A stretch of 64,000 nucleotides of DNA from Prunus persica (lineage: Eukaryota > Streptophyta > Magnoliopsida > Rosales > Rosaceae). This document shows, in pieces, positions 13,469-29,514 of this stretch (the first letter of the stretch is position 1; each line of letters opens with the position of its first letter). Under the pieces are notes generated by a model. It saw only the letters and a list, made by a program, of their open reading frames with translations. It ran no database searches and was not told the origin of the DNA. The position numbers and the translations under genes were made by a program. The DNA is taken from positions 7,773,689 to 7,837,688 of the forward strand of contig NC_034012.1 of assembly GCF_000346465.2 (NCBI RefSeq), in the 5' to 3' direction.

Positions 13469-13505
<37 letters not shown>
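13469..13505. repeat. (GA)n microsatellite
   Basis: About 18 GA units. A weak open frame starts just downstream at 13519 but shows no known domain, so no gene is called. Confidence 0.9.
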
Positions 13506-13506
<1 letters not shown>

Positions 13507-14704
13507 AAAGTTAAAATAATGAAAGAATACTTTCCCATTTGTGCTGCAATTGTTATGACAACTAAGTATGATGCTTGCTGCATCTGCTGCTGGGGTCTCC
13601 GACGGGCTATCATTATTTCTTGTATTGGAAACATACCTTACTTGTGCTCAGGATGCTTGGAAAGATGTCAGCTTTATATATCTCTCTCTCCTCTCTCTCC
13701 TTCCTTCTGCCAAAGTGAAATTTGACCGTTTGGTTGGGGGGAAAGTGAGGGAGAAGTGGCATTCATTCATGGGGCCACCTGCAGGGTGGGGCCCTTTTGC
13801 AGCCCTGGACCCACTGCATGATTCTATTGGTGTCCATCAATCTGCAGTACCCAGTAAACTCATGTGGCATCATGGCATGTCATTATTTATATATATATAT
13901 TTTTTACCACTTGTAGTTCAACAGAATGTGATTTTTACAACCAGTTGAAATTAACCCTCATAATAAAGTAAGAAGGAAACTTCCCACATTCAATGAGACA
14001 CATGCAAAGAAAGAAAGAAGTGTGAAAAACATTAACAATGGTGGATCTCCCTCTCTGCTCTGCTCAAACAGAGATTACATTTCCCAATGCATCATCTCTT
14101 TCTTTCTCTCTCCGTATTTTTTTCTTTCTTGTCATGGTGTTTGTTTGCCTGCCAGGCTTAAATGTCTCTCCATGTGCATTTCAATACATCCTTCCTCTCC
14201 TCCAACTTTAGGACAAGTCAATTTCACATTAAATTGTTAATGCATTCACAAATTCAATACAGAGATACTTGTCCCAATGGAAACTACCTCTCCACCAGTC
14301 ACCCATAATAATGTGTAGGCCTCAACCATAACAAGGACTCTGCATTTGTCAGTTCACAAAACAAATTTTTTTTTAATTACATAAATATAAATAATAATAA
14401 AAAATGAAAAAGTTATTCTTTTCACCTGTTTTCAGATTTTGGAAGACTTAAAGAGTAAGGTTATATACAAAAAGCAAAGAAGAAATTATTATGATCATAT
14501 GGTAAAAGCACCAATATTGCTTCAATGGTAAGAATTTTATATCTGGAAAGGAAGCTGCATGCATAGCACAGCATAGCATCTCTTGCTTTGCTACAAACTT
14601 TGTCCACTAAATTGCAAGTATACCTAAACCCTTGCCCTTGACAAGGCATATTTTACTGTTTGTATTAGAATTAAGTGGCCAAGTTTAAAATCAAGATGTT
14701 GCAA

Positions 14705-14800
14705 ATCTCAACTAGCTAAGAGCAGTTATTCTTGCACTCGACATCATGTGTTTGAATCTCTCCTTTCTCGATAACACTCGTGTAAAAATGAAAAAATCCA
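14705..14800 (+). repeat. SINE-like tRNA-derived unit
   Basis: AACTAGCTAAGAGCAG (A-box-like) and TGTGTTTGAATCTCTCC (B-box-like) are followed by the tail ACACTCGTGTAAAAATG, the same organisation as the other SINE relics here. Confidence 0.4.
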
Positions 14801-15499
14801 AGATGTCACGTGCAACTTACCAAGAGAAAGAAAAAAAAAAACAGAAAAGAAAGTAAGGTGTCCTTAATAAGTGCTTTTATTAAAGCATAAAAGCACTTTC
14901 ATGTTAAGTGTTTAAACCCACAAGTTATGAGTTATCCATCCACTTACAAATTTTGTTTCTATGGTGGAAAAAAAGGTTACAAAAGATTTTGTGGTTTCCT
15001 AGACTTCAGTAGATTCATGGGTTTTCAGAACATTCTTTCTTTCTTTGTCGTCCAGCAGAGACTTTACTATTAATCCACGGACTTCATAAAGGTAAAAGTG
15101 GGCTTATGGCCTATAACTGGCCCAAGTCCAAACGGTTAAGTCCAATTGGCTTGACCCCCCTTGTCAGGCATGGGCTCGTCAAAGTTTTATTTATTATTTA
15201 TTATTTTAAATTTATTTTATTGTTACAAGTGATAATTAGTCTAAATTAATTTAACCGAAAGAGGGATTCGAACTCGGGTATACAATATGTATATTTTTGT
15301 ATTCTTAATTAAATCTGCCAATTTAATTAAAGTAGAGATTAATTCTATCTTACCTCAAATGGATACACCTATACATGTCAAAAGTCACAAATAAAACATG
15401 TGGTTTAGAGCATTTTCACTGCACCAACCTAGCCCAGGCAAAACGTTCCTTAGGCCTCAAAATCCATTTCCAGGGCCCAATTCTTGCCAGGGTAAGAAA

Positions 15500-16300
15500 T
15501 GCTCCTGCACAGCTTATGCAAATTTGGATATCAGGGATGGAGGAAGTGAGTGACCTGATTGATATATAAGAAATTTCAAAGAAAATGGGCAAGATATATA
15601 TAATTATTAGAATGGTAGCATCAGAACTAGGTATGGAGCCATCTCAAATCTCAAAAGTTAGTGTTTAATGTAAATTTGAAAAGAAAACAAGAGAAAAAGA
15701 AACATCTTTGGACATGAAACACCCAATTGGGAGTTATGCACCTCTTAATGATCATGCACAAAAAATTATAGTCAAAACATAACAAACTCAAAGATTGTTA
15801 CTTGTCAACGGATCTAGCCTAGTAGAAAAGGGCCTTGACTTGCAGACCAGAGGTCTCAGGTTCAAACTCCAATGGCACCTTTGTAGTGTGTGTGTGTGTG
15901 AGAAACCCCCCTCAACTTGTAGTTTAGACAATCGCTTGTATTCACAAAGGTTGTTACTCTATAAGTTTGGCTTTTGACACAATTAGCAAACTCTAGCTTC
16001 TCACTTTTTTGGCTTTCAAATATATTTCATGCTATACAACAGTCAGTGACTCAGTGCTAAACCTGTTAAATCCAATGTGAAGAAAGTGTGAATCATAGTA
16101 GGCACTATGGTGTCATCTCCTGGACTCCTCCTGAGTGTAGCTCTGTTTTTTTTATGTTGGGAAGAAGCAGCACCAGAAAGATGGTAAGTTGTTTTCTAGT
16201 CTTCTACCCCTCAGTTTTCGTATAGGACACAGATAGAGAGCAACTTGGGTTATTTGAAAATTTAACTACAATGGCCCCTTGTTTTATATATATACAAAGA
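15500..16300 (+). pseudogene. decayed fragment of an S-domain receptor kinase
   Basis: This stretch aligns by eye to the intact kinase 2.9 kb downstream. GCTCCTGCACAGCTTATGCA matches the PAN-domain end of its exon 1, and AGCATCAGAACTAGGTATGG matches its exon-1 donor. Around 16050-16187, CCTGTTAAATCCAATGTGAA and GGAAGAAGCAGCACCAGAAA match the transmembrane exon. The following 100 bases resemble its next intron. Small deletions and stop codons break the frame, for example about 17 bases lost after GATGGAGGAAG, and a SINE sits in its intron. It looks like the relic of a tandem duplicate whose lectin and kinase parts are gone. Confidence 0.75.
15805..15950 (+). repeat. SINE-like unit inside the kinase relic
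   Basis: The best preserved SINE-like copy here. GATCTAGCCTAGTAGAAAAG is the A-box region and AGGTCTCAGGTTCAAACTCC the B box, followed by a (GT)n run at 15888-15900. It lies in the intron of the receptor-kinase fragment and so inserted after, or was copied with, that duplication. Confidence 0.5.
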
Positions 16301-17224
16301 TATGACATGATGTTAAATTAGTGTTTTAGAGTTGGAAAAAATGAAATGTGTGTCAAATTATTGGACAGCACCTCCCCAGTTGGAGACGCTCTTATTCATA
16401 CTTCCCTTGGGCATTTGTCTATTGAGGTCAAATGTGAGGTTCACAACTTGAGAAGAAAAAGAAAAACTGAAAGAGGAGAGCAAAGGGATGGGAAGACTCG
16501 AACAATAATGCCAAAGAGTATACAAATCAGAAAATTGCAGCTTCCTTTGAGTGAGGGAATTGGATGAGAAGACTTGTTCAAATTTGGTATATTTGATTAT
16601 GGAAGAATGACCGAGTGAGTAGACCAGTTCTTGGATCATCCAAAATGACACTAGTTTCAAATAATGTTGTCTCCAAGATGACCACGAAATGAATTTTTAG
16701 ATTTTTCTACTAGAGGAACGATCCATTCTTAACTAAATTTAAAGGCAGTCTACATTTGATTGAGGAGAATTTTCTCCATTTCACGCTGGAGAAAATTTAG
16801 TTTATTTGCATTCAATCATGCATCTAAAATTAGTTTCATATTGTTGACAATGTATCGATAACGTGTTGACAATGATAAGCGATATGAATTCTGCTCCAGT
16901 TGTGAAAGGGGATCCCTGATGAGAGTCAATGAATTTCTTTTAGCAGGCAATTCATCCCAAGAAAATGACAGGGTACCAAATCAATACATTCAAAGTGTAA
17001 AATATTGAGGAACTAGAAGATGATTGACTGCTTGCATTGCTAACTATACAATAGTGGTCAATAAATAGGAATTATATATATTATCACAGAGTCTTTGTGA
17101 AAGTGAGATCTAATCTCACAAACTATAGCAAGGGCCTAAGGAGAACCAACCAATGAGGTCTTCCAAATTCCACAAAAAAGCAGCTCAGTGCCATAGAAAT
17201 TTTTAAGAAAGAGCTCATATATGA

Positions 17225-20848
<3,624 letters not shown>

Positions 20849-21510
20849 ACGATATGTCATGTTGGTTTGTTAATCTGGTGCTTTTGAAGTCAGTTTGAAA
20901 AGTTAAATATACTTAAGAGATTCCCAACCCATGCGTTAGCAAATGCACCCTCTAATTTTTTAATTTTTTTTTTCTTTGGAGTTGGAGTTCACACTACAGA
21001 AACACAGATGCTGATACAAGAACTAATATAAAAGCTTAAATGAATTAGATTTTTCACTTGAGGTGGTGTTATAATTTTATTTATTTATTTTTTCTGTTCT
21101 TTGGTGGGTTGGTTTTGTGTTCCTATGCAAGAGGAGGAGGAGACAAACCATTCATTTTTTTTTCTCTCAGCAAACAAGAGGGCATGAGCAAATGTCAAAA
21201 TCTATAACAGAAATGCAATATCCAAAGAATGAAAAGCAGTCCAACCAAGAAGAACCATCAATGGATGAATACTGAATGCATAAAGATTTATCAAGTCCCA
21301 AGAAGAACCAAACCAGAAATAAAAAGTCAGAATTTGAGATTGGGGCCTAAAAACCGAACCTTGTTGTTGGCAAGACCATAGAAACTCCATGATAGGACAG
21401 CTCCACCATGTCGTCAATGCGAAGAGAGAAGAGAATAAGGCGGAGTTCGGGAGGGAGGGATTGTCCTCGTTGGCGTTGGTATGGTGAGGTGAACTTGTCG
21501 TATATTTAAC

Positions 21511-21534
21511 GAGTATAGCCGCTCGGCTATACTC
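21511..21534. repeat. perfect 11-bp inverted repeat
   Basis: GAGTATAGCCG and CGGCTATACTC form perfect arms around a 2-base loop, upstream of the oxygenase-like gene leader. It could be a regulatory palindrome or the remains of a small element. Confidence 0.6.
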
Positions 21535-21830
21535 CTTAGTGATCTACCTCACTGCCAGATTTGAGTAAATTGGAAAAAAGAAATCAAGTTGGAAAGCATT
21601 TTCCATCAATTTTTAGATGTAAAAAGTGTTTTGGAAGACAGTGGTAGGAGGAGGACTTCGATCCACCAGGTCCCGCCGCCGATTGCTGAGATGGCATTTG
21701 ACGACTCTTCTTGTGTCAGTTCAAAATCCAAAATTTCCACCTCACCAAGTTTTCGTTATCATCATCACATCATCAAATCAAATGTTCCTTGTAAATTGTA
21801 ATTAAAAAAGAACACCACTGTTCTCACATA

Positions 21831-21943
21831 ACCTCTCTTCTCTTCTCTTCTCTTCTCTTCTCTTTCCCTCTGTAAAACCCTAATCTTCCTTGCATTAAAA
21901 TTTCTGGGTAGGCTTCTTCAACATTTTCTTTGAATAAGGTCAG

Positions 21944-21977
<34 letters not shown>
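21831..21977. repeat. (TTCTC)n and (CT)n pyrimidine tracts
   Basis: A (TTCTC) pentanucleotide run lies at 21831-21866 and a (CT)n run at 21947-21977, on either side of the presumed leader donor. Pyrimidine tracts of this kind are common in plant 5' leaders. Confidence 0.85.
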
Positions 21978-21983
<6 letters not shown>

Positions 21984-23003
21984 TCTTGGGCTTGTTTTGA
22001 TAATTAGGAATTTGTCATGTTCTTAAACCATTTGGTTACATTACATGAAATAAAGGAAACAAATTTGTCCAGTTTTGTCACTTTTTGAAATGAATTGCTT
22101 CATGGGTACTATAATTGAAGCTAAAAATTGTTGGCAACTGGTTAAAAGTTTGAGGGAAAATAAGTTTCGAAACAAAAGCAACATTTCAACGGTTGGATAA
22201 ATCTCAATGGACAGGCTCATCGTTGCACCAGGTTTTTTATATAAAGATTTTCACTTTTTCTGTATCAAGCCAGACTACCTATAGGGAATTATGGTTAAAA
22301 GAAATATGGGTGCAAGCTTGTTCTGGTGTCTCCGGTCTATGCTCTAGCATATAGTCTTCAGTTTTGTAGCTCTTTACCTTTTCTTTTTCTTTATTTTTCG
22401 AATCAGACAGTCCTTTACCTTTTACCTTTCACCACACAGTTACGTTTGTGTTAAGTTTAGATGACATTGTGGCATATATTGGTTAGCACCTTCAATTTTC
22501 TGACTGTTATGGAGCTTATTATGTCATCCTGTCATATATAAATGTAGATGCTTTGATATTCAAAACTTAATGAAAACAATTTTATTTCTTTAAATAACTT
22601 TTATGTGTTCTGATCTTTCTAGTTAAGTATGACTCACATATGTCAATGATGTCCCTGCGGCATGCGACGTACCGGAGGATGAGAAGCAAGACTGTTTTTA
22701 AGGACTTTAGGAGAGCCTTTTTTCTATGTAAAATGATGTATCTATTCATATGTATATGCTTCATGTGCATTTTTTACAATATGTAGATGGTTCAGTTCTT
22801 GTGGTTTCAACTTAAGGGTCAAGGGATTTCTGAATACTCATTAAGGAAAAAAAACAGAAGAAGAAAAAGATCTTGCTTGATGAATAATGATGTTTTTTTT
22901 TTTTCATTTTATTAATTTATGAGTTATTTCAGTGGTAACCTATGCTGTTGATTGCTACATACCTCTCTTCAAAATCAGGTAGCAAGTATACCAGAAGGGT
23001 TTC

Positions 23004-25229
23004 ATGGCAGGTAATGTCCTGCCATCTCTGGGTCGTGTGAAGCTAACTGATCTCGCTCCTGCTGAAGGTCTTCCATCAGATTCATACAAACTATCTGTTT
23101 CAACTTTGTCGCAGTCACTAGCTCAATATTCTGCTGCCATCATTCAATTTCCAGTAAGTGATGGGGCTCTTTTGAGATCTGGTTTAGATTCGGCTCGCCT
23201 CTACTTCCACCAAAAAGCATCATACCCAGCTGCAGATATGGTTAATACCAATGACCCTCGTGACTGGTGCAAGACTTCCGGTTATTATGCAGATCCTCAA
23301 TTGTGGCTAGAAACCTATGATTACAGACCTGGACTCACTCCCTTAGAGCCCAACAACACAATGGAATTTCCTCCAGCAGGTTTACCAGATATATTTTCAC
23401 TGCTTGGAAAGGCAGCTCGGGATATATTGGATGCTATCAGCTTCTATTTGAACTTGCGGAGCTCACCATTTACTAAAGTACTTGATAATGTTCCCTTAAG
23501 AAATGGGGAAATATCTTCTTCAGTACTGTCTGTCTGCTGTCATACAAGACCATCATTTCAGGGAGCACAACACCATAATTTTACGACTCAAGAGGATGGC
23601 CAGTTGGTTATGTTTTCTGACCATGAGCATCAAGTTGACAAAAGCTTGATATCTCTTGTCAAGTCAGACAAGGCAGGTCTGCACATAAAGGACTTTCAGG
23701 GTCGTTGGGTTCTTGTGGATGAAGATCTTGGTCCCCAAGAAGCTATTGTTTACCCTGGCCTTGCACTCTATCAGGCAACTGCTGGATATGTCAACCCTGC
23801 ACTGCAAAGAACAGAGACTACTAATATGCAGAGCAACTTGTTTGGCCGATGTTCTTTGGCTTTTAAACTCATGCCTAAATCCATGACCAGTCTCAGTTGT
23901 TCAGAGATGAGAGATGCTGGTCATGGAGTTGAAGCTCAGTTCCAGCTGCCAGTTCCGGTCGATGACTTTATGCAGAGATCTCACCCAACCGATCAACTTT
24001 TCAACAGACAGAGTTTTCAAAGTTTCAATTTCCATGCAACCCAAGAAGGTATGCTGCATTTAATCTTTTTACCATTGGCTGCTTGTTTATATACCATAGA
24101 TTAATTTCGTGAATGCTACTTTTAATATTTTTCATAACTACTTTGGTTGTCTGTTCGTCATTGTTCCGGCTTGTCATATACGCGTCAAAGATTTTTTTTT
24201 TTTTCTTTCTTTTAGACAGGACTGGTTTTTCACTGAATCAGGTGGACACACCAAAAATAAGTTTAATCAGTGAATATGGCTTCTAATATTTCTTAGAAGG
24301 GTGTTGTATAATTGATATTCTGTTATCTAAATGCTATTTGATTTTAAGTGAAAGGAAAGAAAAAGGGAAATATAATTATAGACCTTAGCTTTTGGGTCTA
24401 CTTAATAGTTTTTTTGCATTCCTGTTGTCAGAAACAAGGATCTTCAATCTAGTTCTATCTTCTAGAAATTCTCTCCATCTCATGAATCCTGTTGATGTTG
24501 GATTACGTGTGTTCTCTGTGTGAGTAGCTCTTAGTGAGAAGCTTTTAACAGCAGGTCCTTGGATCGATGAAATGCTGGTACAGGATCTATGAAGCCTTTG
24601 TTAAGGAGGAGGAAGAATGATTCAAGATCAAAACCTCTGCCACCTTCCAAGAGATTAAGGCTTGAGGCCCAGAGAGTTCTGAAGGAAAGGGTTCAGGACA
24701 TTGCAGACAAGAAGGGAATCAAGCTGAGGTTCTGCAACCTGAAGGAGTGTGAGAATCATATTCTCACACTTGATAGCCCATGTGCCAATATAAGAATGGA
24801 GATTGGGTGGCCACATGGAGTGCCATTTGTTCATCCCCATGATCTACCCAATAAGGCAAAGATTGGTTTCCTTGAAGCATATGAACCTGGTTGGACAGCT
24901 ACTCATGAAATGGAGTTAAGTCTAACTGAACCAGGACAGGCCAGTCAACACTCGGTTAATTGTAATTGTAAGTGCCATTCAATAATACGACACAGAATTG
25001 AACAGTTAGTTTTGTGTTGTATGTCTTTCCCTAATTTAGGTCATTTGGGTTGCACCTTTGTCCTTTCCCTATTTCCACTGATGGTTACTATGTGAACTAA
25101 TATTCATCATCTTCTTCTGCAGGAACTTTTCGGCTTGCCTTTCCTGGCCGACCTTTAGTACCTGTAATCTCCAATACATGGCCACCAGAAGCATGTGGTC
25201 CTCCTTCACATGTGATTCTCATGGGATGA
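23004..25229 (+). CDS. isopenicillin-N-synthase-like 2OG/Fe(II)-oxygenase-fold protein
   Basis: Exon 1 (23004-24048) and exon 2 (24584-24967) give about 476 residues; a third exon is likely at 25123-25229. The N-terminal 340 residues have the layout of plant 2-oxoglutarate oxygenases (WLETYDYRPGLTP, then a jelly-roll-like segment GLHIKDFQGRWVLVDEDLGP), while the C-terminal part is basic (RRRKN, KPLPPSKRLRLEAQR) and then GWPHGVPFVHPHDLPNK. Iron ligands are doubtful: the HxD site reads DHEHQVD (206-212) and the distal His position reads ALQRT (Q268), so catalysis cannot be assumed. Joining exon 2 to exon 3 by the obvious GT/AG pair makes TGA at the junction. Yet exon 3 in the other phase reads GTFRLAFPGRPLVPV, which looks like real coding sequence. 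No specific function is known to me. Confidence 0.7.
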
Positions 25230-26238
25230 CAATCGTTACTCATACTCCAGTTTTCTGTTTTGTAAATAGGCATTCTTGAGAAAAGTTTATGTTCCTTCAT
25301 TTCAATAGTTGACAAGGTGAACAAGATGGATGTGGAACCTTCATCTGCTCTTATATCAATTGTGCTGCACTCTAAAAAGGCAATGGAATCAGTGAAGAGC
25401 TGAGGATCATATGGATAGGAGTGGAGGGGGATTTTGGAATTTTATTTGCACCTCCCATATCATGTTGGTTTTGATGCTGTAATACTACAGTGTTTATTCG
25501 AATTTCGAATGCTTTCCACAGAGGCAGGAACTGTGAGTTATAGATCAATAAAGAGAGAGAAACAGAATCTTGCTGTAAATTTATCATGTACTCTTTTTTG
25601 TTGTTGTTGTGTACATACAGCTTCCCTGATCCGCTGGTCAGTTTAATGGCAGATTACAATAGAAATATGGAAATAGTATTAAATATGTTGGAGATCAATA
25701 AACTCTTTTGCAGAATTTTCATACCAAAGTAAGTTTTCATTGGTTCATATACAGATGCATGTGGCATGCGTCTTAAGGATATCATTTTTCTTGATATCCA
25801 AATTTAACAGGAAAACTACAGGGTGATTAACACACAGGGTTAGATGAAAATGCTACTTATATATCACCGTAAATAAATATGTAAAATGATGACACTGACT
25901 AGCAGTGTTTCAAGATTCTTAACATGGTCAATTACATATACAAGCCTCGGGCCTTTCCGAAGCCCTGAGGAAACAGAAGCACTCCTTAGAACCATAACTA
26001 GAATGTAAAGTCGCATTGATGCTTGCACAATTATACCGTGCCTATTGCTCCTCTCATAATTGGCATCCAAAGTAACATCAGGCTGGCCCAGAAACACTGT
26101 TCAGTACCATTCTGTCACTCTGCAAATGAGACAGTAGAACAAGAGTCCAAAACTGGCAGAGGTTCAAAGAGCCGCTCTAGCCATCCAATGCACCCATTAG
26201 CACTCAGTTTGATTTGTCGGGCAAATTAAAGGCCTTTC
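25230..26238. other. convergent 3' region
   Basis: The oxygenase-like gene (+) and the iojap gene (-) converge here. The stretch holds their 3' untranslated regions; the short open frames show no domain. AATAAA-like words near 25696 and 25871 could serve as poly(A) signals on either strand. Confidence 0.5.
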
Positions 26239-26487
26239 TCAGCCTCGAAATGGTGGCTGGTTTTCAAAAGGCAATTCAACGGGCGTAGCATTAGCATAGA
26301 ATTCTTCCAAGTTGTAGAAAGCTCGTTGTGGCGGAAGAAATATATGAATAACAACATCACCTGGAATTAAGACACGCGTCAAGAATTTCGTGTAAGATCA
26401 AGAATTCTTAAAGAACTTTTCAGCATGCAGGTTTAAAAATTTCTAGAAAGACACACCAACCGCATATTGCCAGATCCCTATTTGTGC

Positions 26488-26536
<49 letters not shown>

Positions 26537-28318
26537 AAATTCCTGATATTGACAACATTATAATTCTCAAGGACCCCAGCGTCACAAGGTTGGTTTGCTT
26601 CGATATGACAACCAAGTGATACGAGTCCTAAAGATTAAAAAGCCTTATACGTGGAACATAGTACACAGGTATCATCCCAGTTGACCATAATTAAGTGAAC
26701 ATCTAGTTTGCAAAGTCAAGTTGTCAATGTCGTCCAATTGCAGCTAGAAATTTGAAGGAAATTTTTCACAAAACTAACCTGAAATTTACTTAAAGAAAAG
26801 AAAATAAAGGAATCATACATACCGAAGTCCAACAGGGTCCATGAGTTGGCTTTTGAGTCCCCAGATGGAACTCTTCCATACTTTGTCTCTGCCAGATCTC
26901 TTATCCTGGACCTAAATTGCGGCATAAAAAGTCTATCAAATATTGCTTCCAAGTCTGTCTCATAATTTAGCATGCAAATCGAACATAAACAATCATAAAC
27001 TTAAATGTGAAGCGCATACCCAATTGCGTCAATTTGCGGACGGGAAAATGCTGTGGCAATAATAAAAAATCGAGTCCAATACACAAGAGGCTTCACAAAT
27101 AGGACCTTTATATCTCCTGCTTTTACATCATTTGCAACACTGGCCACTTCTACAGCAACTAAAGAGATTGCAGGAGATTATTAATAAGTTGCATACAGTA
27201 AGCATATCAAGCACTTTGAAAGTTTGGTTTCATACGGCCAAAGAGTAATACATGAAAACTGGAAAGAATATTTTATCAACACCTATGCAACATTATGGTC
27301 AAAATTGAGAGGAAAACAAAAACAAAATAAAATCTACATCTGTCACACTGCAAAGAGTCTTTGCTCAAATTGACTGTGATATGAACTTACATGATAAGCT
27401 TTCAGCATCGTCATCAAGCTCTGTGCTAGGAGACATCCTGTCGTTGCTTTGATATACCACTTTTCCATATCTATCCAATAAGTCGTCAAACATATCGTCG
27501 GTATCTTCACTTACATTCTGCAATGTCATTGATTAGCAATAAGCTGTCAAGGTTCAGATTTACAACTTTTTTTTTTCTTTTCCTTTAGGTAAATTTGGCA
27601 TGGACCAACTCGTAGCGGAACGCTAAAACTGGCCAAAATTGGAAGAGAGATAATCATACCCTTTGACTCCCTCAACAAGCAAATAAGAAGTCAAGGTCTC
27701 ACGCACAACAAGGAACATAAAGGAGATATTTTCTCAGCCAGGTTTTCACCAAGAAGCTTTTGATATACTAAGTCTAAAAGGAGAAAACGGAGCAATCTAT
27801 ATTAAGGAATTTCAGTGAGACCACAACTGAAATTCATAAGTGTTTGTATGACAGATTCAATACAATTAAAGATATCGAAGACAGAATGGAAAATCATTGT
27901 GGCTTTTACTTGAGTAGAGCATCTACAAGGTAAGCTTCAAATATTCATTCTAATACAACGCCAAACCAAAACTTGTTTCATAACTTTGTTCTTTTTGGAA
28001 CTAAACAGCTACACAATTCGAAACCAAAACCAGCTCACATGAATTTGACAACAGAAAAACGAAATAACGTACCGAAGCGAAACTATCTTCAGCTTCTTTC
28101 CCACGAGCCAAACGCAATGTTCGCAATTCCCTTGACTTCAAAGTTAGGTTCTTGCTTCTGGGTTCTTGCCAAAAACACTTGCAGTGGAACCATTTATGAG
28201 AAAAAGGCTTGGTGGAACTTTGACAGAGCTTCGGTTCAAGTCGACCCAGTTTCTGGAGGGCATCGAATCGGAAGCCGGGGCCACCTCCGGCGAAAGACAG
28301 CGTAATGAGCACCGCCAT
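26239..28318 (-). CDS. IOJAP: plastid iojap / ribosome silencing factor RsfS
   Basis: Five exons (28318-28073, 27517-27391, 27158-27020, 26911-26823, 26360-26239) join in frame to 240 residues. The C-terminal half is the RsfS/DUF143 domain. Clear matches are DDMFDDLLDRYGKVV (89-103), GDIKVLFVKPLVYWTRFF (139-156), IATAFSRPQIDAI (158-170), RDLAETKYGRVPSGD, SWTLLDFGDVVIHIF and the end AFYNLEEFYANA. Family members bind ribosomal protein uL14 on the large subunit and block joining of the subunits. Maize iojap mutants lose plastid ribosomes in stripes. The first 80 residues, rich in Ser, Arg and Lys and poorly conserved, look like a chloroplast transit peptide. A (GA)n tract lies in the last intron. 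It is convergent with the oxygenase-like gene and lies downstream of SR45 on the same strand. Confidence 0.93.
26490..26534. repeat. (GA)n microsatellite in an iojap intron
   Basis: About 22 AG units in the last intron of the iojap gene; likely length-polymorphic. Confidence 0.9.
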
Positions 28319-29514
28319 TGTAGCTCTATTGGTACGATTGCACAGAATTTTGAAGACGAGAGAAAATATACTCGCTAGATAGATAGCAGCAGCAGGTATC
28401 TAGTGGTATCAAAGCATATCTGGGTTTGGGAACTTTGGGCTTTGGGTTGGGTTTTACGCAACTCCACCACTCTACACTCTCCTCCTGATCAGCCCAATTT
28501 ATCCTTTCGTTTTTCCTTTATTTTGGTTTAAAGAAAATCGGGTTTTCTTCTTTATATTTTTTTGTTAAAGAACAAGAAAAGAAAAATAATTTTAGGTCAA
28601 AATGTAGTAACTACATTCCTAATAAACTTCCCTTTTTTCTTTCTATTGTTTCTAAAATGTAGTGCATCATCATGTACGAGATATTAAAAGATAAATGTTA
28701 AATACGTGCAATCACTTGCAAAGCTTATATATCGTAAATCTGGGAGATTTGTGTTCACGACAGTTTTAAATGCTCAGTAGCTAAAATCACGACCTGTCCA
28801 ATCAGTGTTTTGACAGTCATGAAGGATCCATAATAACATAGGTTCATGGCCATGTTCTTTTTCTTCAAAAAGTTAAGCCAGATTCTATATTTCAAAAGCA
28901 AAATACGTTTGATTTCAATGGGAAAGCAATCAGGTTTGTCATTCACCATCCATCGCACAAATTCCCTTTTTCTCCATAATGTAATGAATGTTGTGTGCTC
29001 TTATGAGAAATGCTATACAACGAAACGAGTTTTCACTTGTAGCTTCAAGGTTAACTTACATCTTTCGGGAACTGAAGGCTAAAACTAATGCAGCAAATAA
29101 CTTTAATGTTTTTATTTTTTGGAGTCACCATAAAATATTGGACAGTTTGACCAACGATGGGAAAAACAGCGGACAATCACTCTCCTTCCACTAAATCAGA
29201 TTGCCTCAATTTTATCGGGACAGAAAATTTGGAGAATTCAACCATGCAATTCATGACACCACCTTGCTTTAAAAAAAAAATAAATTCATATCATACACAT
29301 CTGTTTATACAATAGATTTTTACCAACGTTCAATCAAGCAACATACTTCGTTCCCACATTATGTGGATAGAGTCATGGAAATAAACAAGTTAAGCAACTA
29401 AAAGATTAGCCCAAAATAGCACAACTGGACCCTGTTGGCTCATAATCAACGCAAAAAGAAATATGAACTCTGAGAATATCAGTTACTCTAAGCGAATCTT
29501 GATACTACATATCC
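28319..29514. other. spacer between iojap and SR45
   Basis: This is the promoter side of iojap and the 3' side of SR45, both on the minus strand. Open frames such as 28846-29082 are short and unrecognised. Nothing else is seen. Confidence 0.5.

Larger units (their letters stand above)
8449..17224. other. 8.8-kb gene-poor spacer
   Basis: Between the RING gene and the receptor kinase I see no intact gene. Apart from the G-box region it is AT-rich. It contains SINE-like units (12436-12540, 14705-14800, 15805-15950), GA tracts (8690, 13469) and the receptor-kinase remnant (15500-16300). The open frames at 13519-13948 and 16346-16567 show no recognisable domain. I looked for plant microRNA cores such as miR156, miR172 and miR399 by eye and found none convincing. 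Confidence 0.55.
20849..22980. other. spacer and 5' leader of the oxygenase-like gene
   Basis: The first part is the 3' flank of the receptor kinase. From about 21800 the sequence looks like a transcribed leader: pyrimidine repeats, then a candidate donor after TTTGAATAAG (gt at 21939) and a candidate acceptor near 22979, just before the ATG at 23004. This implies a 1-kb intron in the 5' untranslated region. No other gene is seen; the open frame at 21589-21801 has no recognisable domain. Confidence 0.5.

Noticed and set aside
13740..13800. GC-rich palindrome GGGGCCACCTGCAGGGTGGGGCCC as a microRNA hairpin
   Set aside because: The stem is too short and no known plant microRNA sequence is present.
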